Source of the DNA: an uncultured Pelagibacteraceae bacterium
GTDB lineage: Bacteria > Pseudomonadota > Alphaproteobacteria > Pelagibacterales > Pelagibacteraceae
DNA length: 64,000 nucleotides
Reading direction: 5' to 3'
NCBI GenBank assembly: GCA_902610115.1
Contig: CACLUK010000003.1
Coordinates: 1 to 64,000, forward strand
Part shown: positions 25,746 through 35,700 of the stretch, piece after piece
How the letters are laid out: the number at the start of each line of letters is the position of its first letter
Position numbering within the stretch: position 1 is the stretch's first letter
Position numbers and translations under genes: made by a program
Notes under the pieces: generated by a model
The model's input: the letters and a program-made list of their open reading frames with translations, nothing else
Told to the model about the DNA's origin: nothing
The model's database searches: none

Positions 25746-26936
25746 TTATTTTAAAACACTTATACCAGGCAAGTCTTTTCCTTCTAAGTACTCTAAAAAT
25801 GCTCCTCCTGCTGTTGATAAGTGAGAGAAAGTAAGTTTGTCATTACTTTTATTTATTGCCGCGAGAGTGTCTCCACCTCCAAGCACAGATATTAAAGATT
25901 TTTCTAAAGTATTTTTAGAAATATTTGCAGCAATCGACATAGTTCCTGCTGAAAAGTGGTCATTTTCGAAATACCCTGCGGGTCCGTTCCACAGAACAGT
26001 ATTAGAATCATTTATTTTTTTTTGAATATTTTTGATTGTATTAAAGCCAATATCTAAAATCATTTCATTTTCTTTTACTTCATCGAGATTTTTATTTTTA
26101 CCAGCTCCTTCAAAGTCTGTTCCTACCATGCAGTCTTCAGGTATTAATATTTTACAATTATTTTCCTCTGCTTTTTTATAAATATTTTCTATAATCTTTT
26201 TTGTATTTTTTTCAATTAAAGATTTACCAACTTTTAAATTTTTATAAACGAAGAAGTTATTAGCCATTGCCCCAACAATTACTAAATTATTTACTTTGTT
26301 TAAAAGATTAGTAATAACATTAATCTTTGTAGAAATTTTTGATCCGCCGATAATACAAGTAACTGGTTCCTTTTTATTTTTTATAACAAGATCTATTGCT
26401 GCTATTTCTTTTTTTAATAATGGTCCAGCATAACATTTTTTCACAAATCTAGTTATATTATGTACTGAGGCTTGTTTTCTATGAGAACACGAAAATGCAT
26501 CATTTATAAATATATCTCCAAGTTCACCTAACTTTTTAGAAAAATCTTGGTCATCTTCGTTTTCTTCTTTAAAAAATCTTATGTTCTCAATTAATATTAC
26601 CTCACCCCCCTTTAGGTGAGAAAACTTTTCTTTAGTTTTACCATCAAAGTTTCCTCTAAAAAAATAGACGTTAGTTTTAAGCGCTTCCTTGAGATATTTA
26701 TAGATTGGTATTAAAGAAAGTTCAGGAACATTAATTCCTTTTGGTCGACCTAAATGGCTAATAATTATAATTTTTGCTTTTTTCTCAATTAATTTATTTA
26801 TAAAAGGTAAGCATAAAGTTATTCTAGTATCATCTTTTATAACCTTATCTTTTATAGGAACATTTAAATCTAATCTGAGAATTATCTTTTGATCTTTAAT
26901 TTCTAAATCATCAGGAAAGTAATTTATTTCACCCAT
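25746..26936 (-). CDS. pgk: Phosphoglycerate kinase
   Basis: The 396-residue protein has RLDLNVPIKD (near 20-29), ISHLGRPKG, LIENIRFFKEEN, IIGGSKISTK and the nucleotide-binding GGGDTLAA near 349-356. It interconverts 1,3-bisphosphoglycerate and 3-phosphoglycerate with ATP formation. Length is normal for bacteria. It lies between tkt and fba; the gap gene often found beside pgk is not here. Confidence 0.96.
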   Translation of the reverse strand: MGEINYFPDDLEIKDQKIILRLDLNVPIKDKVIKDDTRITLCLPFINKLIEKKAKIIIISHLGRPKGINVPELSLIPIYKYLKEALKTNVYFFRGNFDGKTKEKFSHLKGGEVILIENIRFFKEENEDDQDFSKKLGELGDIFINDAFSCSHRKQASVHNITRFVKKCYAGPLLKKEIAAIDLVIKNKKEPVTCIIGGSKISTKINVITNLLNKVNNLVIVGAMANNFFVYKNLKVGKSLIEKNTKKIIENIYKKAEENNCKILIPEDCMVGTDFEGAGKNKNLDEVKENEMILDIGFNTIKNIQKKINDSNTVLWNGPAGYFENDHFSAGTMSIAANISKNTLEKSLISVLGGGDTLAAINKSNDKLTFSHLSTAGGAFLEYLEGKDLPGISVLK

Positions 26937-26945
26937 TAACTACTG

Positions 26946-28928
26946 TTAATCCCTCAATTTTTTTTGAATAAAGTTTGTTATATCTTCCTCTGATAATTTG
27001 AAATGTTTGTAAACTTCTTTATAAGGAGCGCTTTCACCAAATTTATCTATGCCTAAATTAGCACCTTTATTTTTAATATATTTTTGCCAAGACATTATGC
27101 TTCCAGCTTCTAACGTAATAATCAAAGAATTTTCTTCTAAAATTTCTTTTTGGTAATCCTCAGGTTGTTTATCAAAAAGTTTCATACATGGCATAGAAAC
27201 AACTTTTGAGTGGATATTATTTTCTTTAAGCTTCTCTTGGACTTTTAAAGCAAGTTCTACCTCTGTACCAGATGCAACTAGTGTTACGTTGCTTTCATGA
27301 GAAGTTAAATTAACTGTGTAAGCTCCTTTTTCACATTTATTCTCTTTTGAATTTTTAGGATTTATGTATGGAACTTTTTGTCTAGATAACGCAATTGCAC
27401 TTGGAGTGTTCTCACTTTTTAAAGCTAATTCCCAACATTCAAAAGTTTCATTTATATCCGCAGGTCTAAATAGGTTTAAATTTGGTATAGCTCTTAATCC
27501 AGCTAGTTGTTCAATTGGTTGGTGAGTGGGACCGTCTTCACCAAGACCAATCGAGTCATGAGAAAAGACATAAATAACTTTTAGACCCATCAAAGCAGAA
27601 AGTCTAATGGAAGGTTTACAATAATCAGAAAAAATTAAAAAAGTCCCCCCATAAGGAATTATTCCTCCATAAAGTGCTAAACCATTCATAACTGCAGCCA
27701 TACCGTGTTCTCTAACTCCATAATGAATGTAATTTCCATTAAAGTTTTTAGAGTTGATAATTTTAGAATTGTTAGTTTTTGTATTATTTGAACCACTTAA
27801 ATCTGCTGACCCACCAATTAATTGTGGAAGAAAAGCAGAAATTTTTTCAATCGCTGCCATTGAGCACTGTCTTGTTGCTAAACTTGGTTTATCTTCAAAA
27901 TATTTTTCCTTCTCTTTTTGGATTAAACTTTCTAAACCTGTGAGTTTTGATTTTTCTTTAAATTTATTAAGTTCATTAATAATTTTTGGATTTTTCCTAT
28001 TAATTATTTGTAACCAGTTTTTCTCTAATTGCTCACCTTTATTTCCTATTTCCCTCCATTCATCTAATATTTCTTTAGGTATTTCAAACGGCGGGCTGTT
28101 CCATTTTAATTTTTTTCTTACTAATGATATTTCATCATTACCTAAAGGGGAACCATGAGAGGAAGCCTTACCAGATTTATTAGGTGATCCAAATCCTATG
28201 ATAGTCTTACAAGATATAATCGTTGGTTTTTTTGATTTTGATGCTTTGGTAATTGCTTTTGATATTTGTTTCTCATTATGACCATTAACCTCTATAAAGC
28301 TCCAACCATAGGCCTCAAATCTTTTTTTATAATTATCTGAAACACTAAGAGACGTTGATCCATCGATTGAAATTTTATTGTTATCAAAAAAAACTATTAA
28401 ATTCTTTAGTTTAAGATGACCCGCTAAACTCATTGCCTCATGACTAACACCTTCCATTAAGTCTCCGTCACTAGCAATAACATAAGTTTTGTTATTAATT
28501 ATATTTGATCCAAATTTCTTTCTATATATCTCTTCGGCGATTGCCATACCGACTGCGTTTCCTAAACCTTGGCCCAAAGGTCCTGTTGTGGTTTCAATTC
28601 CTGTTCCACTTTTATATTCGGGATGACCAGCACAAACAGAATTCATTTGTCTAAATTTTTTTATGTCTTCAATTGAAATACTTTCGTAACCGGTCAGGTA
28701 TAACAATGAGTAAAGCAACATGGATCCATGCCCCGCTGATAAAATAAATCTGTCTCTATTGATCCAATTAGGATTTTTTGGATTAAACCTCAGGTGGTAT
28801 TTAAAAAGAACCGTCGCAACATCTGCCATGCCCATGGGCATTCCTGGATGTCCAGAGTTAGCTTTTTGGACAGCATCAATCGATAAAAATCTTATTGCAT
28901 TAGATAATTGGTTAAAATTTATACTCAC
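26946..28928 (-). CDS. tkt: Transketolase
   Basis: The enzyme moves two-carbon units in the pentose phosphate pathway using thiamine diphosphate. Visible motifs are [15 protein letters not shown], the ThDP motif [13 protein letters not shown] continuing to NN, and [10 protein letters not shown] plus [16 protein letters not shown] chose GTG at 28928 because homology starts about eight residues later and an AGG lies nine bases upstream. An in-frame ATG at 29000 would add 24 odd residues and overlap the divergent gene. Chosen length is 660 residues, normal for the family. Confidence 0.93.
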   Translation of the reverse strand: MSINFNQLSNAIRFLSIDAVQKANSGHPGMPMGMADVATVLFKYHLRFNPKNPNWINRDRFILSAGHGSMLLYSLLYLTGYESISIEDIKKFRQMNSVCAGHPEYKSGTGIETTTGPLGQGLGNAVGMAIAEEIYRKKFGSNIINNKTYVIASDGDLMEGVSHEAMSLAGHLKLKNLIVFFDNNKISIDGSTSLSVSDNYKKRFEAYGWSFIEVNGHNEKQISKAITKASKSKKPTIISCKTIIGFGSPNKSGKASSHGSPLGNDEISLVRKKLKWNSPPFEIPKEILDEWREIGNKGEQLEKNWLQIINRKNPKIINELNKFKEKSKLTGLESLIQKEKEKYFEDKPSLATRQCSMAAIEKISAFLPQLIGGSADLSGSNNTKTNNSKIINSKNFNGNYIHYGVREHGMAAVMNGLALYGGIIPYGGTFLIFSDYCKPSIRLSALMGLKVIYVFSHDSIGLGEDGPTHQPIEQLAGLRAIPNLNLFRPADINETFECWELALKSENTPSAIALSRQKVPYINPKNSKENKCEKGAYTVNLTSHESNVTLVASGTEVELALKVQEKLKENNIHSKVVSMPCMKLFDKQPEDYQKEILEENSLIITLEAGSIMSWQKYIKNKGANLGIDKFGESAPYKEVYKHFKLSEEDITNFIQKKLRD

Positions 28929-28985
28929 TTTGAATAACCTATATAGACTTAAACTAAGTATATCAATATTATGATATAATATTTT

Positions 28986-29309
28986 ATGAGTATAATTCAA
29001 AAAAAAGAAAAAAATTTAAATCAACTAATAAACAAACTTAACTCATTAGCTTTAACTTATTCACAACCAAATTACGAAATTGAAAAAATTAAATCAGAAA
29101 AAAATGAAATATTGAGACAAAAAGTTGAAATTGAAAAAAAAAACATTGATTTAATGAGAGAACACAAATATTTGAGAGAAAAAATTAAAAATCTTCAGAT
29201 AGAAGTAAAAAAAAACTCCGCTTTGGAAGACAGTTTTAACCAAGAAATAGAGGAGTTGAGCAAAGAAACTGAAAATTTAGTACACGAAATAGAGAAATGG
29301 CAAACGTAA
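28986..29309 (+). CDS. Coiled-coil protein upstream of zapA
   Basis: The 107-residue protein is almost wholly alpha-helical with heptad-like Glu/Lys/Leu/Ile spacing from about residue 35 to the end, and no membrane segment. I do not recognise a named family. Its small size, coiled coil and 13-bp overlap with zapA suggest a ZapB-like or DUF4164-like partner in Z-ring assembly. It is divergent from tkt. A TATAAT at 28975-28980 lies only 5 bp before the ATG, so the transcript could be nearly leaderless. Confidence 0.6.
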   Translation: MSIIQKKEKNLNQLINKLNSLALTYSQPNYEIEKIKSEKNEILRQKVEIEKKNIDLMREHKYLREKIKNLQIEVKKNSALEDSFNQEIEELSKETENLVHEIEKWQT

Positions 29310-29743
29310 ATATTAAATTTAATAATAAGGACTATTTACTTTCTTGTGATGATGGTCAAGAAGAGTCATTAAAAAAACTAACAAAGTTTTTAGACAAAAA
29401 GTATTTAGAGTTAAAAGATAAACTTGGAAACATTGGGGAAAACAAGCTTTTATTGATAACTACAATCCAATTAATTGATGAATATTTTGATTTAAAGGAG
29501 AAAGTGACTAAACAAAAAATTAAAATAGATGAGATCTCAGATAAATTTAAAGAAATTAGATCTCTAGCAATTCACTATAAAAAAGACAAAGATGCCGAGA
29601 TTAATGATCTCAATAAGGAATTAGAAAATTTTAAAAAGACTATTGAGGATAATAATAATCTTTATGAGTCAATGTTAGATAAAACCACCCAATCACTTGA
29701 AAAAATAATATCAAATACAGAATCTCTATCTAAGATACAGTAG
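29297..29743 (+). CDS. zapA: Cell division protein ZapA
   Basis: The 148-residue protein has the ZapA N-terminal domain: [20 protein letters not shown], then the long helix starting LTKFLDKKYLELK with NKLLLITTIQLIDEYFDLK, followed by a coiled-coil C-terminus. ZapA bundles FtsZ filaments. It overlaps the upstream coiled-coil gene by 13 bp, and fthC starts at the next base after its stop, leaving no room for the 6S RNA gene that often lies between zapA and fthC. Confidence 0.9.
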   Translation: MANVNIKFNNKDYLLSCDDGQEESLKKLTKFLDKKYLELKDKLGNIGENKLLLITTIQLIDEYFDLKEKVTKQKIKIDEISDKFKEIRSLAIHYKKDKDAEINDLNKELENFKKTIEDNNNLYESMLDKTTQSLEKIISNTESLSKIQ

Positions 29744-30295
29744 ATGGATAAAAAAGGCTCAATTAGAAAAAGATACATCTTAAAAAGAAAAAACAATTAT
29801 TTTGAAATAAAAGAGAATTTTTTTTTTCCATTGATAAAACTCATCAAAAGCAAGTTCCAAAATAAAAAATTGTTAATTTCATTGTATTATCCCAACTCAC
29901 ATGAATTGAATATTTTAAAAATATTTAATCAAGAAAAGTTAAGAAAACACACCTTCTTGTTACCTGTGATAGAGAAAGATATTTTTATGAGTTTCCACGA
30001 ATGGAAAAAACAGGATATTTTAAATTTAAATAAATATGGAATTCCAGAACCAATTAAACATAAAAAAAGGACTCCTCACGTTATTTTAGTACCATTGGTA
30101 GCCTATGATAAATTTAAAAATAGATTAGGTTATGGCAAAGGTTTTTATGATAAGTATCTTAAAAAATACCTCAATATGCCTAATAAAATTTTAAAAGTCG
30201 GTATTGCATTTTCTTTTCAAAAATATCATAACCTGCCATCTACAAGAAATGATGTAAAACTTGATTACATAATTACAGAAAAAGGAATAATTTAA
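29744..30295 (+). CDS. fthC: 5-formyltetrahydrofolate cyclo-ligase
   Basis: The 183-residue protein has the cyclo-ligase pattern: basic N-terminal helix with RKRYILKRK, a central GIPEP segment, VPLVAYDKFKNRLGYGKGFYDKYL (from about residue 116; key part GYGKGFYD) and a C-terminal DYIITEKG. It converts 5-formyl-THF to methenyl-THF with ATP. Its stop overlaps the start of the phosphoesterase gene by one base. Confidence 0.92.
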   Translation: MDKKGSIRKRYILKRKNNYFEIKENFFFPLIKLIKSKFQNKKLLISLYYPNSHELNILKIFNQEKLRKHTFLLPVIEKDIFMSFHEWKKQDILNLNKYGIPEPIKHKKRTPHVILVPLVAYDKFKNRLGYGKGFYDKYLKKYLNMPNKILKVGIAFSFQKYHNLPSTRNDVKLDYIITEKGII

Positions 30296-31101
30296 TGAGA
30301 ATTTTAGTTTTGGGCGATGTGATGGGTTTATCAGGAAGATCGGCGCTTAAAAAAAGACTACCAAAAATATTAAATGAGAATGAAATAAATTTTTCAATTA
30401 TTAATGGTGAGAATGCATCTGATGATGGTAAAGGTATAACAAAAGATATAGCAGAGGAAATTTTTTCTTTAGGTATTGATGTAATTACTTCTGGAAATCA
30501 TATTTGGGACAAGGATGAAACAGCAAATTATATTGAAAAAGAAAAAAGGCTTCTTAGACCAGCAAATCTAGCACAAGGTTCTCCAGGACAAGGATTTGGA
30601 ATTTATCTTACAAAAGATAAAAAATATAAAATTGGAGTAATTAATTTGATGGGCAATGTATTTATGAAAAAAACAGAGGATGTTTTTAAAGTTGCAAAAG
30701 ATATTTCAAATAAGATTAAATTAAAAAAAAACGTTGATTTTTCAATAGTAGATTTTCATGGAGAGATAACAAGTGAAAAAATGGCTATGGGATATTTTTT
30801 TGATGGCTCATCAACCTGTGTAGTTGGAACCCACACTCACATTCCTACAGCTGACACAAGAATACTAGAAAAAGGGACAGGATATCAAACCGACATAGGT
30901 ATGTGTGGTGATTATAATTCAGTTATAGGAATGAACAAAGAAAATTCATTAAAAAGATTTTTCAAAGATAAAGATGCCATTAAACATTTTCCATCTGAAG
31001 GAGAAGGAACACTATCAGGTATAATTGTGGATGCAGATGAAAAAACAGGCTTAACAAAAAAAATCTCAAGAATAATCGTAGGTGGAACATTGGATAAATA
31101 A
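30295..31101 (+). CDS. YmdB-like metallophosphoesterase
   Basis: The 268-residue protein matches the TIGR00282/YmdB family: GDVMGLSGR (7-15), NGENASDDGKGI, TSGNHIWDK and DFHGEITSEKMA, GTHTHIPTADTRIL, which supply the di-metal ligands. B. subtilis YmdB is a cyclic-nucleotide phosphodiesterase with effects on RNA decay and development. The role here is inferred from the family. It lies between fthC and yebC with near-zero spacing. Confidence 0.9.
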   Translation: MRILVLGDVMGLSGRSALKKRLPKILNENEINFSIINGENASDDGKGITKDIAEEIFSLGIDVITSGNHIWDKDETANYIEKEKRLLRPANLAQGSPGQGFGIYLTKDKKYKIGVINLMGNVFMKKTEDVFKVAKDISNKIKLKKNVDFSIVDFHGEITSEKMAMGYFFDGSSTCVVGTHTHIPTADTRILEKGTGYQTDIGMCGDYNSVIGMNKENSLKRFFKDKDAIKHFPSEGEGTLSGIIVDADEKTGLTKKISRIIVGGTLDK

Positions 31102-31103
31102 AT

Positions 31104-31820
31104 ATGGCAGGACACTCACATTGGGCTGGTATCAAACACAAGAAAGGAAGAGCGGACAAAGAAAGATCAAAAATATTTTCTAAACTTTCAAGAGAAATTA
31201 CAGTTGCTGCTAAATTAGGAGATAAAGATCCTGATATTAACCCTAGATTAAGAACAGCTATCCAAGCAGCAAAGCAAGCTAACATGCCAAAAGAAAATAT
31301 ATTTAGAGCAATTAGTAAGTCAGAAACTAGTGATAACAAAAATTATGAAAATTTAAGGTATGAAGGATTTGGGCCTTTCAGTTCTGCATTAATAATTGAA
31401 ACTTTAACTGATAATAAAAACAGATCAGCTTCGAGTATACGAACTGTATTACAAAAAAATGGAGGTCGACTAGGGGAAACCGGTTCAACATCACATATGT
31501 TTAAAAATTATGGAATAATTCACATTGAGCGATCCAAAATAACTGAAGAAGAGGCTTTTGATGTAGCCATAAACTCTGGAGCAAAAGACTGCAGTTTAAA
31601 TGACGATTTTTATGAAATAATTACTGTGAAAGAGGATTTCTATAAAGTAAAGACTGAATTAGAGAAAAAAATCGATAGTTTCTCTTACTCAGCTATAGAG
31701 TGGCGAGCTTTAAATAACTTAAGTCTAGATAAAGAAAAAACAAAAAAAATTCTTGAAATTGTTAATACTTTGGAGGATTTAGATGATGTTCAAAAAATAT
31801 TCACAAACGTTAATTTATAA
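31104..31820 (+). CDS. yebC: YebC/PmpR family DNA-binding protein
   Basis: The 238-residue protein starts AGHSHWAGIKHKKGRADKERSK, the family hallmark, with NMPKENIFRAI and later GGRLGETGSTSHMF. Members act as transcription regulators or, as TACO1-like factors, ease translation of difficult stretches. In many proteobacteria the gene precedes ruvCAB; here a ruvC-like gene follows 9 bp later. Confidence 0.93.
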   Translation: MAGHSHWAGIKHKKGRADKERSKIFSKLSREITVAAKLGDKDPDINPRLRTAIQAAKQANMPKENIFRAISKSETSDNKNYENLRYEGFGPFSSALIIETLTDNKNRSASSIRTVLQKNGGRLGETGSTSHMFKNYGIIHIERSKITEEEAFDVAINSGAKDCSLNDDFYEIITVKEDFYKVKTELEKKIDSFSYSAIEWRALNNLSLDKEKTKKILEIVNTLEDLDDVQKIFTNVNL

Positions 31821-31829
31821 AATTAAAAT

Positions 31830-32318
31830 ATGAAAATTATTGGTATAGATCCTGGTTTGAGTGGAGCCATAGCAATTTTAGAGGATAAAAAAGTATTCAG
31901 TGTTTCCGATATGCCTGTAATGGCTGAAGGAAAAAAAAATAAAAGACAATTAAATAGCGCTCAATTAGTTAATATAATTAGAGAAAATACTAATCCCAAA
32001 GAAGACATTGCAGTTGTTGTTGAACAAGTAAATGCAATGCCTGGTCAAGGAGTAACTAGCATGTTTAATTTTGGCCAAACATTTGGAGCAATAAAGGGTA
32101 TCTGCGCAGCACTAGGATTACCAATTTTTTTTGTTAGACCATCTAAATGGAAAAAACATTTTAATTTAATCAATTCCTCTAAAGATTCTAGTAGGACTAA
32201 AGTAATAGAAATGTATCCATCATTATCTAGTCAGCTAGCAAAAAAAAAAGACGTCAATAAATCAGACGCCATTTTAATAGCTAGATATTATTGTGATACA
32301 AGATTTCAAGATCAATAA
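31830..32318 (+). CDS. ruvC: RuvC-like Holliday junction endonuclease (atypical)
   Basis: The 162-residue protein has the RNase H-like RuvC core: GIDPGLSGA (5-13, Asp ligand), VVVEQVNAM (Glu ligand near 69) and a C-terminal DVNKSDAILIARYY with the last Asp. The middle block GVTSMFNFGQTFGAIKG and RPSKWKKHF resembles phage-type RuvC rather than the canonical enzyme, which has MAxNxxSALKLGQARG. It resolves Holliday junctions. ruvA and ruvB, normally adjacent, are missing; tolQ follows after 58 bp. Confidence 0.82.
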   Translation: MKIIGIDPGLSGAIAILEDKKVFSVSDMPVMAEGKKNKRQLNSAQLVNIIRENTNPKEDIAVVVEQVNAMPGQGVTSMFNFGQTFGAIKGICAALGLPIFFVRPSKWKKHFNLINSSKDSSRTKVIEMYPSLSSQLAKKKDVNKSDAILIARYYCDTRFQDQ

Positions 32319-32376
32319 ATTATAATTTGATAAAAATCGCCAAATTCATGACACATTCTAAAAGTAATCAATCTTA

Positions 32377-33057
32377 ATGGAACAAGACATTGCTACTCAA
32401 ATAGTTGGTTTAGGCGGCGCCTCTGATTTCTCATTATGGAGCCTTTTTATGAGAGCAGACTTTGTAGTAAAATTTGTAATCATACTTCTAATTGCAAGCT
32501 CAATTTTTTCGTGGGCTTTAATTTTTGACAAATTAAAATTATTTAAATCAATAAATAAATCAACGGAGGATTTCGAAAAAAAATTCTGGAAAGCAAAATC
32601 AGCTGAAAATTTTAATAATAGTTTACCAGTAAATTCCAATGATCCAGCAACATTAATTTTTAAAGCAGCAATGGCAGAACTTATCAAAACAAAAAGACAA
32701 TCATCTGCAATCCAATCGGCAAGAGTTGAAAGAATTTTAGAAATCGCAACGGATGATGAAATGAAAAAAGTTGAAAAAAATTTCACTTATTTAGCTACAA
32801 TAGGGTCTACTGCTCCTTTTATAGGATTATTTGGAACTGTTTGGGGCATCATGAATTCTTTTCAATCTATAGCTATTTCAAGAAATACAAGTTTAGCAAT
32901 AGTAGCTCCGGGAATAGCCGAGGCTTTGTTTGCTACTGCTTTAGGCTTACTTGCAGCCATCCCAGCAGTTGTAGCTTACAATAAATTTAACAGTGATTCT
33001 AGACGGTACTTTTCAAAAATAGATAACTTTTCAAAAAGATTTTTATCAATAATTTAA
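32377..33057 (+). CDS. tolQ: Tol-Pal system protein TolQ
   Basis: The 226-residue inner-membrane protein belongs to the TolQ/ExbB family. A first helix covers about residues 28-47, a cytoplasmic region follows, and two C-terminal helices (about 135-155 and 170-190) include TIGSTAPFIGLFGTVWGIMNSF and GIAEALFATALGLLAAIPAV-type sequence. With TolR it uses the proton gradient to drive TolA and maintain the outer membrane at division. It heads the tol operon. YbgC, usual upstream, is absent. Confidence 0.95.
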   Translation: MEQDIATQIVGLGGASDFSLWSLFMRADFVVKFVIILLIASSIFSWALIFDKLKLFKSINKSTEDFEKKFWKAKSAENFNNSLPVNSNDPATLIFKAAMAELIKTKRQSSAIQSARVERILEIATDDEMKKVEKNFTYLATIGSTAPFIGLFGTVWGIMNSFQSIAISRNTSLAIVAPGIAEALFATALGLLAAIPAVVAYNKFNSDSRRYFSKIDNFSKRFLSII

Positions 33058-33059
33058 AG

Positions 33060-33473
33060 ATGGCTTTTAAAACAAATCACTCTAAAAATGAACCAATGAG
33101 TGAAATAAATGTTACTCCATTTGTAGATGTAATGCTTGTTCTTTTAATTATCTTTATGGTTACGGCTCCTTTGCTAACAGTTGGTGTTCAAGTAGATTTG
33201 CCAGAATCAGCAGCAGACTCTTTACCTGATGATCAGGAGCCACTCACAATAAGTATCAATTCTAAAGGAGAAATTTATATACAGGAACACCAAGTAACTT
33301 ATCAAAAAATGGTCCCTAAGTTATTAGCAATCGCAAAAAACAGAACTGATACTAGGATTTATGTAAGAGGAGATAAAAATATCAATTACGGAAGAGTTTT
33401 AGAAGTAATGGGAACACTCTCAGGCGCTGGTTTTTCAAAAGTGGCATTAATTTCTGAGCCCTATAAAAATTAG
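33060..33473 (+). CDS. tolR: Tol-Pal system protein TolR
   Basis: The 137-residue protein has one N-terminal membrane helix with the key Asp in NVTPFVDVMLVLLIIFMV (near 19-36), then a periplasmic domain ending with GAGFSKVALISE. It is the TolR/ExbD partner of TolQ and is encoded 2 bp downstream of it. Confidence 0.95.
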   Translation: MAFKTNHSKNEPMSEINVTPFVDVMLVLLIIFMVTAPLLTVGVQVDLPESAADSLPDDQEPLTISINSKGEIYIQEHQVTYQKMVPKLLAIAKNRTDTRIYVRGDKNINYGRVLEVMGTLSGAGFSKVALISEPYKN

Positions 33474-33481
33474 GATGAAAG

Positions 33482-34288
33482 ATGATCAAGAGTTTATTTT
33501 ATTCCATAACCTTTCATTCAGTAATGATATTATTAACTGTTTTGAGTTTACCGTTTATGCTTAGAGAGCCAATTGAATTACCCCCTATAGTTTCTGTTGA
33601 ATTAATACAGATATCAGATAAAACTAATATTCCTTATGCACCTAAAGCAAGAAAAATTATAGAGGAGACAAAAAAAAAGGAGGAAAGAGTTGTTTCAGAA
33701 CAAGCACCCCCAGCTGCAAAAGCTAAGGAAAAACCAGACAGAATACCTTTACCTAATGAGAAAAAAGAGGAAAAAAAAATTGAAAAAAAGAAACAGAATC
33801 CTGAAGAGGTTAAACCTGAAATTAGGCAATCCTCAGAGTTTGAAAAAAAAGAAATAATTGATACTAACCAAATAGCAGCCCTGATAGATAAAGCTAAAGA
33901 AATTGAAGCAGTTGAGGAAAAAGAAAAAAATAAAATTACCCAAAGTAATAAAAAAAATTCTTTTGCTTCTGGACTTACATTATCAGAGGAAGATGCACTT
34001 AGAGCGCAAATTTTTGGATGTTGGAGTGTTCCTTTAGGCTTACCTTACGATGAGGATTTGCTTGTTAGGATTAAGTTACAACTTAAAAAAGATGGTACAA
34101 TAATGAAATCTGAAATTTTGGATCATGAAAGAATGAATAGGCCTGGTCAAAAGTTTTACAAAGTTTTAGCTGAAAGTGCTCTAAGGGCTGTCAGACTATG
34201 TCAACCGCTCAAAGTTCCGCCTACTGGATATGAAAAATGGAAAGATCTTCAATTAAATTTTAACCCTGTTGAAATGTTAAAAGGATGA
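33482..34288 (+). CDS. tolA: TolA-like protein
   Basis: The 268-residue protein has a single N-terminal membrane anchor (about 7-27), then a Lys/Glu-rich helical linker (about 55-165), then a TolA C-terminal domain beginning near 170 with two Cys residues (CWSVP and LCQPL) and [13 protein letters not shown]. It spans the periplasm to contact Pal. The linker is much shorter than in E. coli. It overlaps tolB by 4 bp. Confidence 0.9.
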   Translation: MIKSLFYSITFHSVMILLTVLSLPFMLREPIELPPIVSVELIQISDKTNIPYAPKARKIIEETKKKEERVVSEQAPPAAKAKEKPDRIPLPNEKKEEKKIEKKKQNPEEVKPEIRQSSEFEKKEIIDTNQIAALIDKAKEIEAVEEKEKNKITQSNKKNSFASGLTLSEEDALRAQIFGCWSVPLGLPYDEDLLVRIKLQLKKDGTIMKSEILDHERMNRPGQKFYKVLAESALRAVRLCQPLKVPPTGYEKWKDLQLNFNPVEMLKG

Positions 34289-35625
34289 TAAAAAATTTAT
34301 TTTATTTAATTATATTTAACCTTTTTCTTAATAGCTTTTCCTACGCATTAATAGAGGTAGATATTACAAGAGGAAATTTAGACCCACTTCCAATCGCTGT
34401 CTCCCCTTTACATGTAGATATAAAATCGCAGGAGATTAAAGATATTAAAGTAAAACAATTAGGCGAAAATATTTCAAAAATAATAGAAAAAAATTTTAAA
34501 AGTACAGGATTATTTAATCCACTAAAAAAAGAGGCATTTGTTCAAAAACCTGATATAGCTCATCTAAAACCAAGGTTTGAAGATTGGCGACTGATAAAAG
34601 CTCAAGCTTTGGTAACCGGTAAATTATTAATTAAAGATGAAAAATTAAAAGTTGAATTTAGACTTTGGGATTTGACTGCAGCTAAAGAAATGACAGCTTT
34701 AGCGTTTACTACAACCCCTTCAAATTGGCGAAGGGTTGCTCATATAATTTCTGACAAAATCTATGAAAGACTTACAGGGGAAGAAGGATACTTTGATACA
34801 AGAATAATTTATGTTGCTGAAAGCGGACCTAAAAATCAAAGAATTAAGAAATTAGCAATAATGGATCAAGATGGAGCTAATACAAAATATTTAACTTTAG
34901 GAAATGAATTGGTTTTGACACCAAGATTTAATCCTACAAACCAAATGGTTACCTACATGTCCTATTTTAGAAATATGCCAAGAGTATATTTACTTGATAT
35001 AGAGACAGGTACTCAAGAGGTAGTTGGAAATTTTCCTGGTATGACATTTGCTCCAAGGTTTTCTCCAGATGGGAAAAAAATAATTATGAGTTTTGCTAAA
35101 GAGGGAAACTCAGATATTTACACTATGGATCTTGAATCAAGGTTAGTTGAGAGAATAACTGATCATTCTTCTATTGATACCTCTCCCTCATTTTCACCTG
35201 ACGGGAAGTTTATTGCATTTAATTCAGATAGAAGTGGTCTACAACAACTTTACGTTATGAGAAGTGATGGGAGTAATGTTAAAAGGATTACTTTTGGAAA
35301 AGGTATATATGGTACACCTGTATGGTCTCCAAGAGGTGATCTAATAGCTTTTACTAAAATGCATAAAGGAAGATTTTTCATAGGAGTTATGAGAACCGAT
35401 GGATCAGGAGAAAGACTGTTAACCGAAAACTACTACCAAGAAGCTCCTTCATGGTCACCTAATGGAAGGGTGTTAGTTTTTTATAGAGAAACTAAAGCGG
35501 GTGAAAAAGGAGAGGGTTTTAGTGCAAAATTATGGTCTATAGATATAACTGGTTATAATGAGAGAAAACTTACCACTAAAACTGATGCTTCAGACCCATC
35601 TTGGTCTTCATTATTATCTAAGTGA
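34285..35625 (+). CDS. tolB: Tol-Pal system protein TolB
   Basis: The 446-residue periplasmic protein has a signal peptide (about 1-20, ending near SYA), an N-terminal alpha/beta domain and a C-terminal six-bladed propeller of WD-like repeats. The repeats carry recurring PxxSPDGK or PSWSPNGR motifs ([37 protein letters not shown]). It cycles between Pal and TolA. Confidence 0.96.
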   Translation: MIKNLFYLIIFNLFLNSFSYALIEVDITRGNLDPLPIAVSPLHVDIKSQEIKDIKVKQLGENISKIIEKNFKSTGLFNPLKKEAFVQKPDIAHLKPRFEDWRLIKAQALVTGKLLIKDEKLKVEFRLWDLTAAKEMTALAFTTTPSNWRRVAHIISDKIYERLTGEEGYFDTRIIYVAESGPKNQRIKKLAIMDQDGANTKYLTLGNELVLTPRFNPTNQMVTYMSYFRNMPRVYLLDIETGTQEVVGNFPGMTFAPRFSPDGKKIIMSFAKEGNSDIYTMDLESRLVERITDHSSIDTSPSFSPDGKFIAFNSDRSGLQQLYVMRSDGSNVKRITFGKGIYGTPVWSPRGDLIAFTKMHKGRFFIGVMRTDGSGERLLTENYYQEAPSWSPNGRVLVFYRETKAGEKGEGFSAKLWSIDITGYNERKLTTKTDASDPSWSSLLSK

Positions 35626-35690
35626 GGTTGAATCTTATGTAAAATATACTTGAATAACTGTAAATAATTTGAAATAAACACATTAAACCT

Positions 35691-35695
35691 AGGGG
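35691..35695 (+). promoter_or_regulatory. Shine-Dalgarno site of pal
   Basis: AGGGG lies five bases before the pal ATG at 35701, a strong site that stands out among the mostly weak leaders here. It fits a highly expressed lipoprotein. Confidence 0.65.
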
Positions 35696-35700
35696 AAAAA

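Noticed and set aside
27754-28158. 134-codon plus-strand frame opposite tkt
   Set aside because: Transketolase on the other strand has clear motifs across this stretch; the opposite frame has no recognisable domain or start signal.
28929-29000. Extended tkt start at ATG 29000
   Set aside because: It would add 24 residues with no family similarity and overlap the divergent coiled-coil gene; GTG at 28928 fits better.
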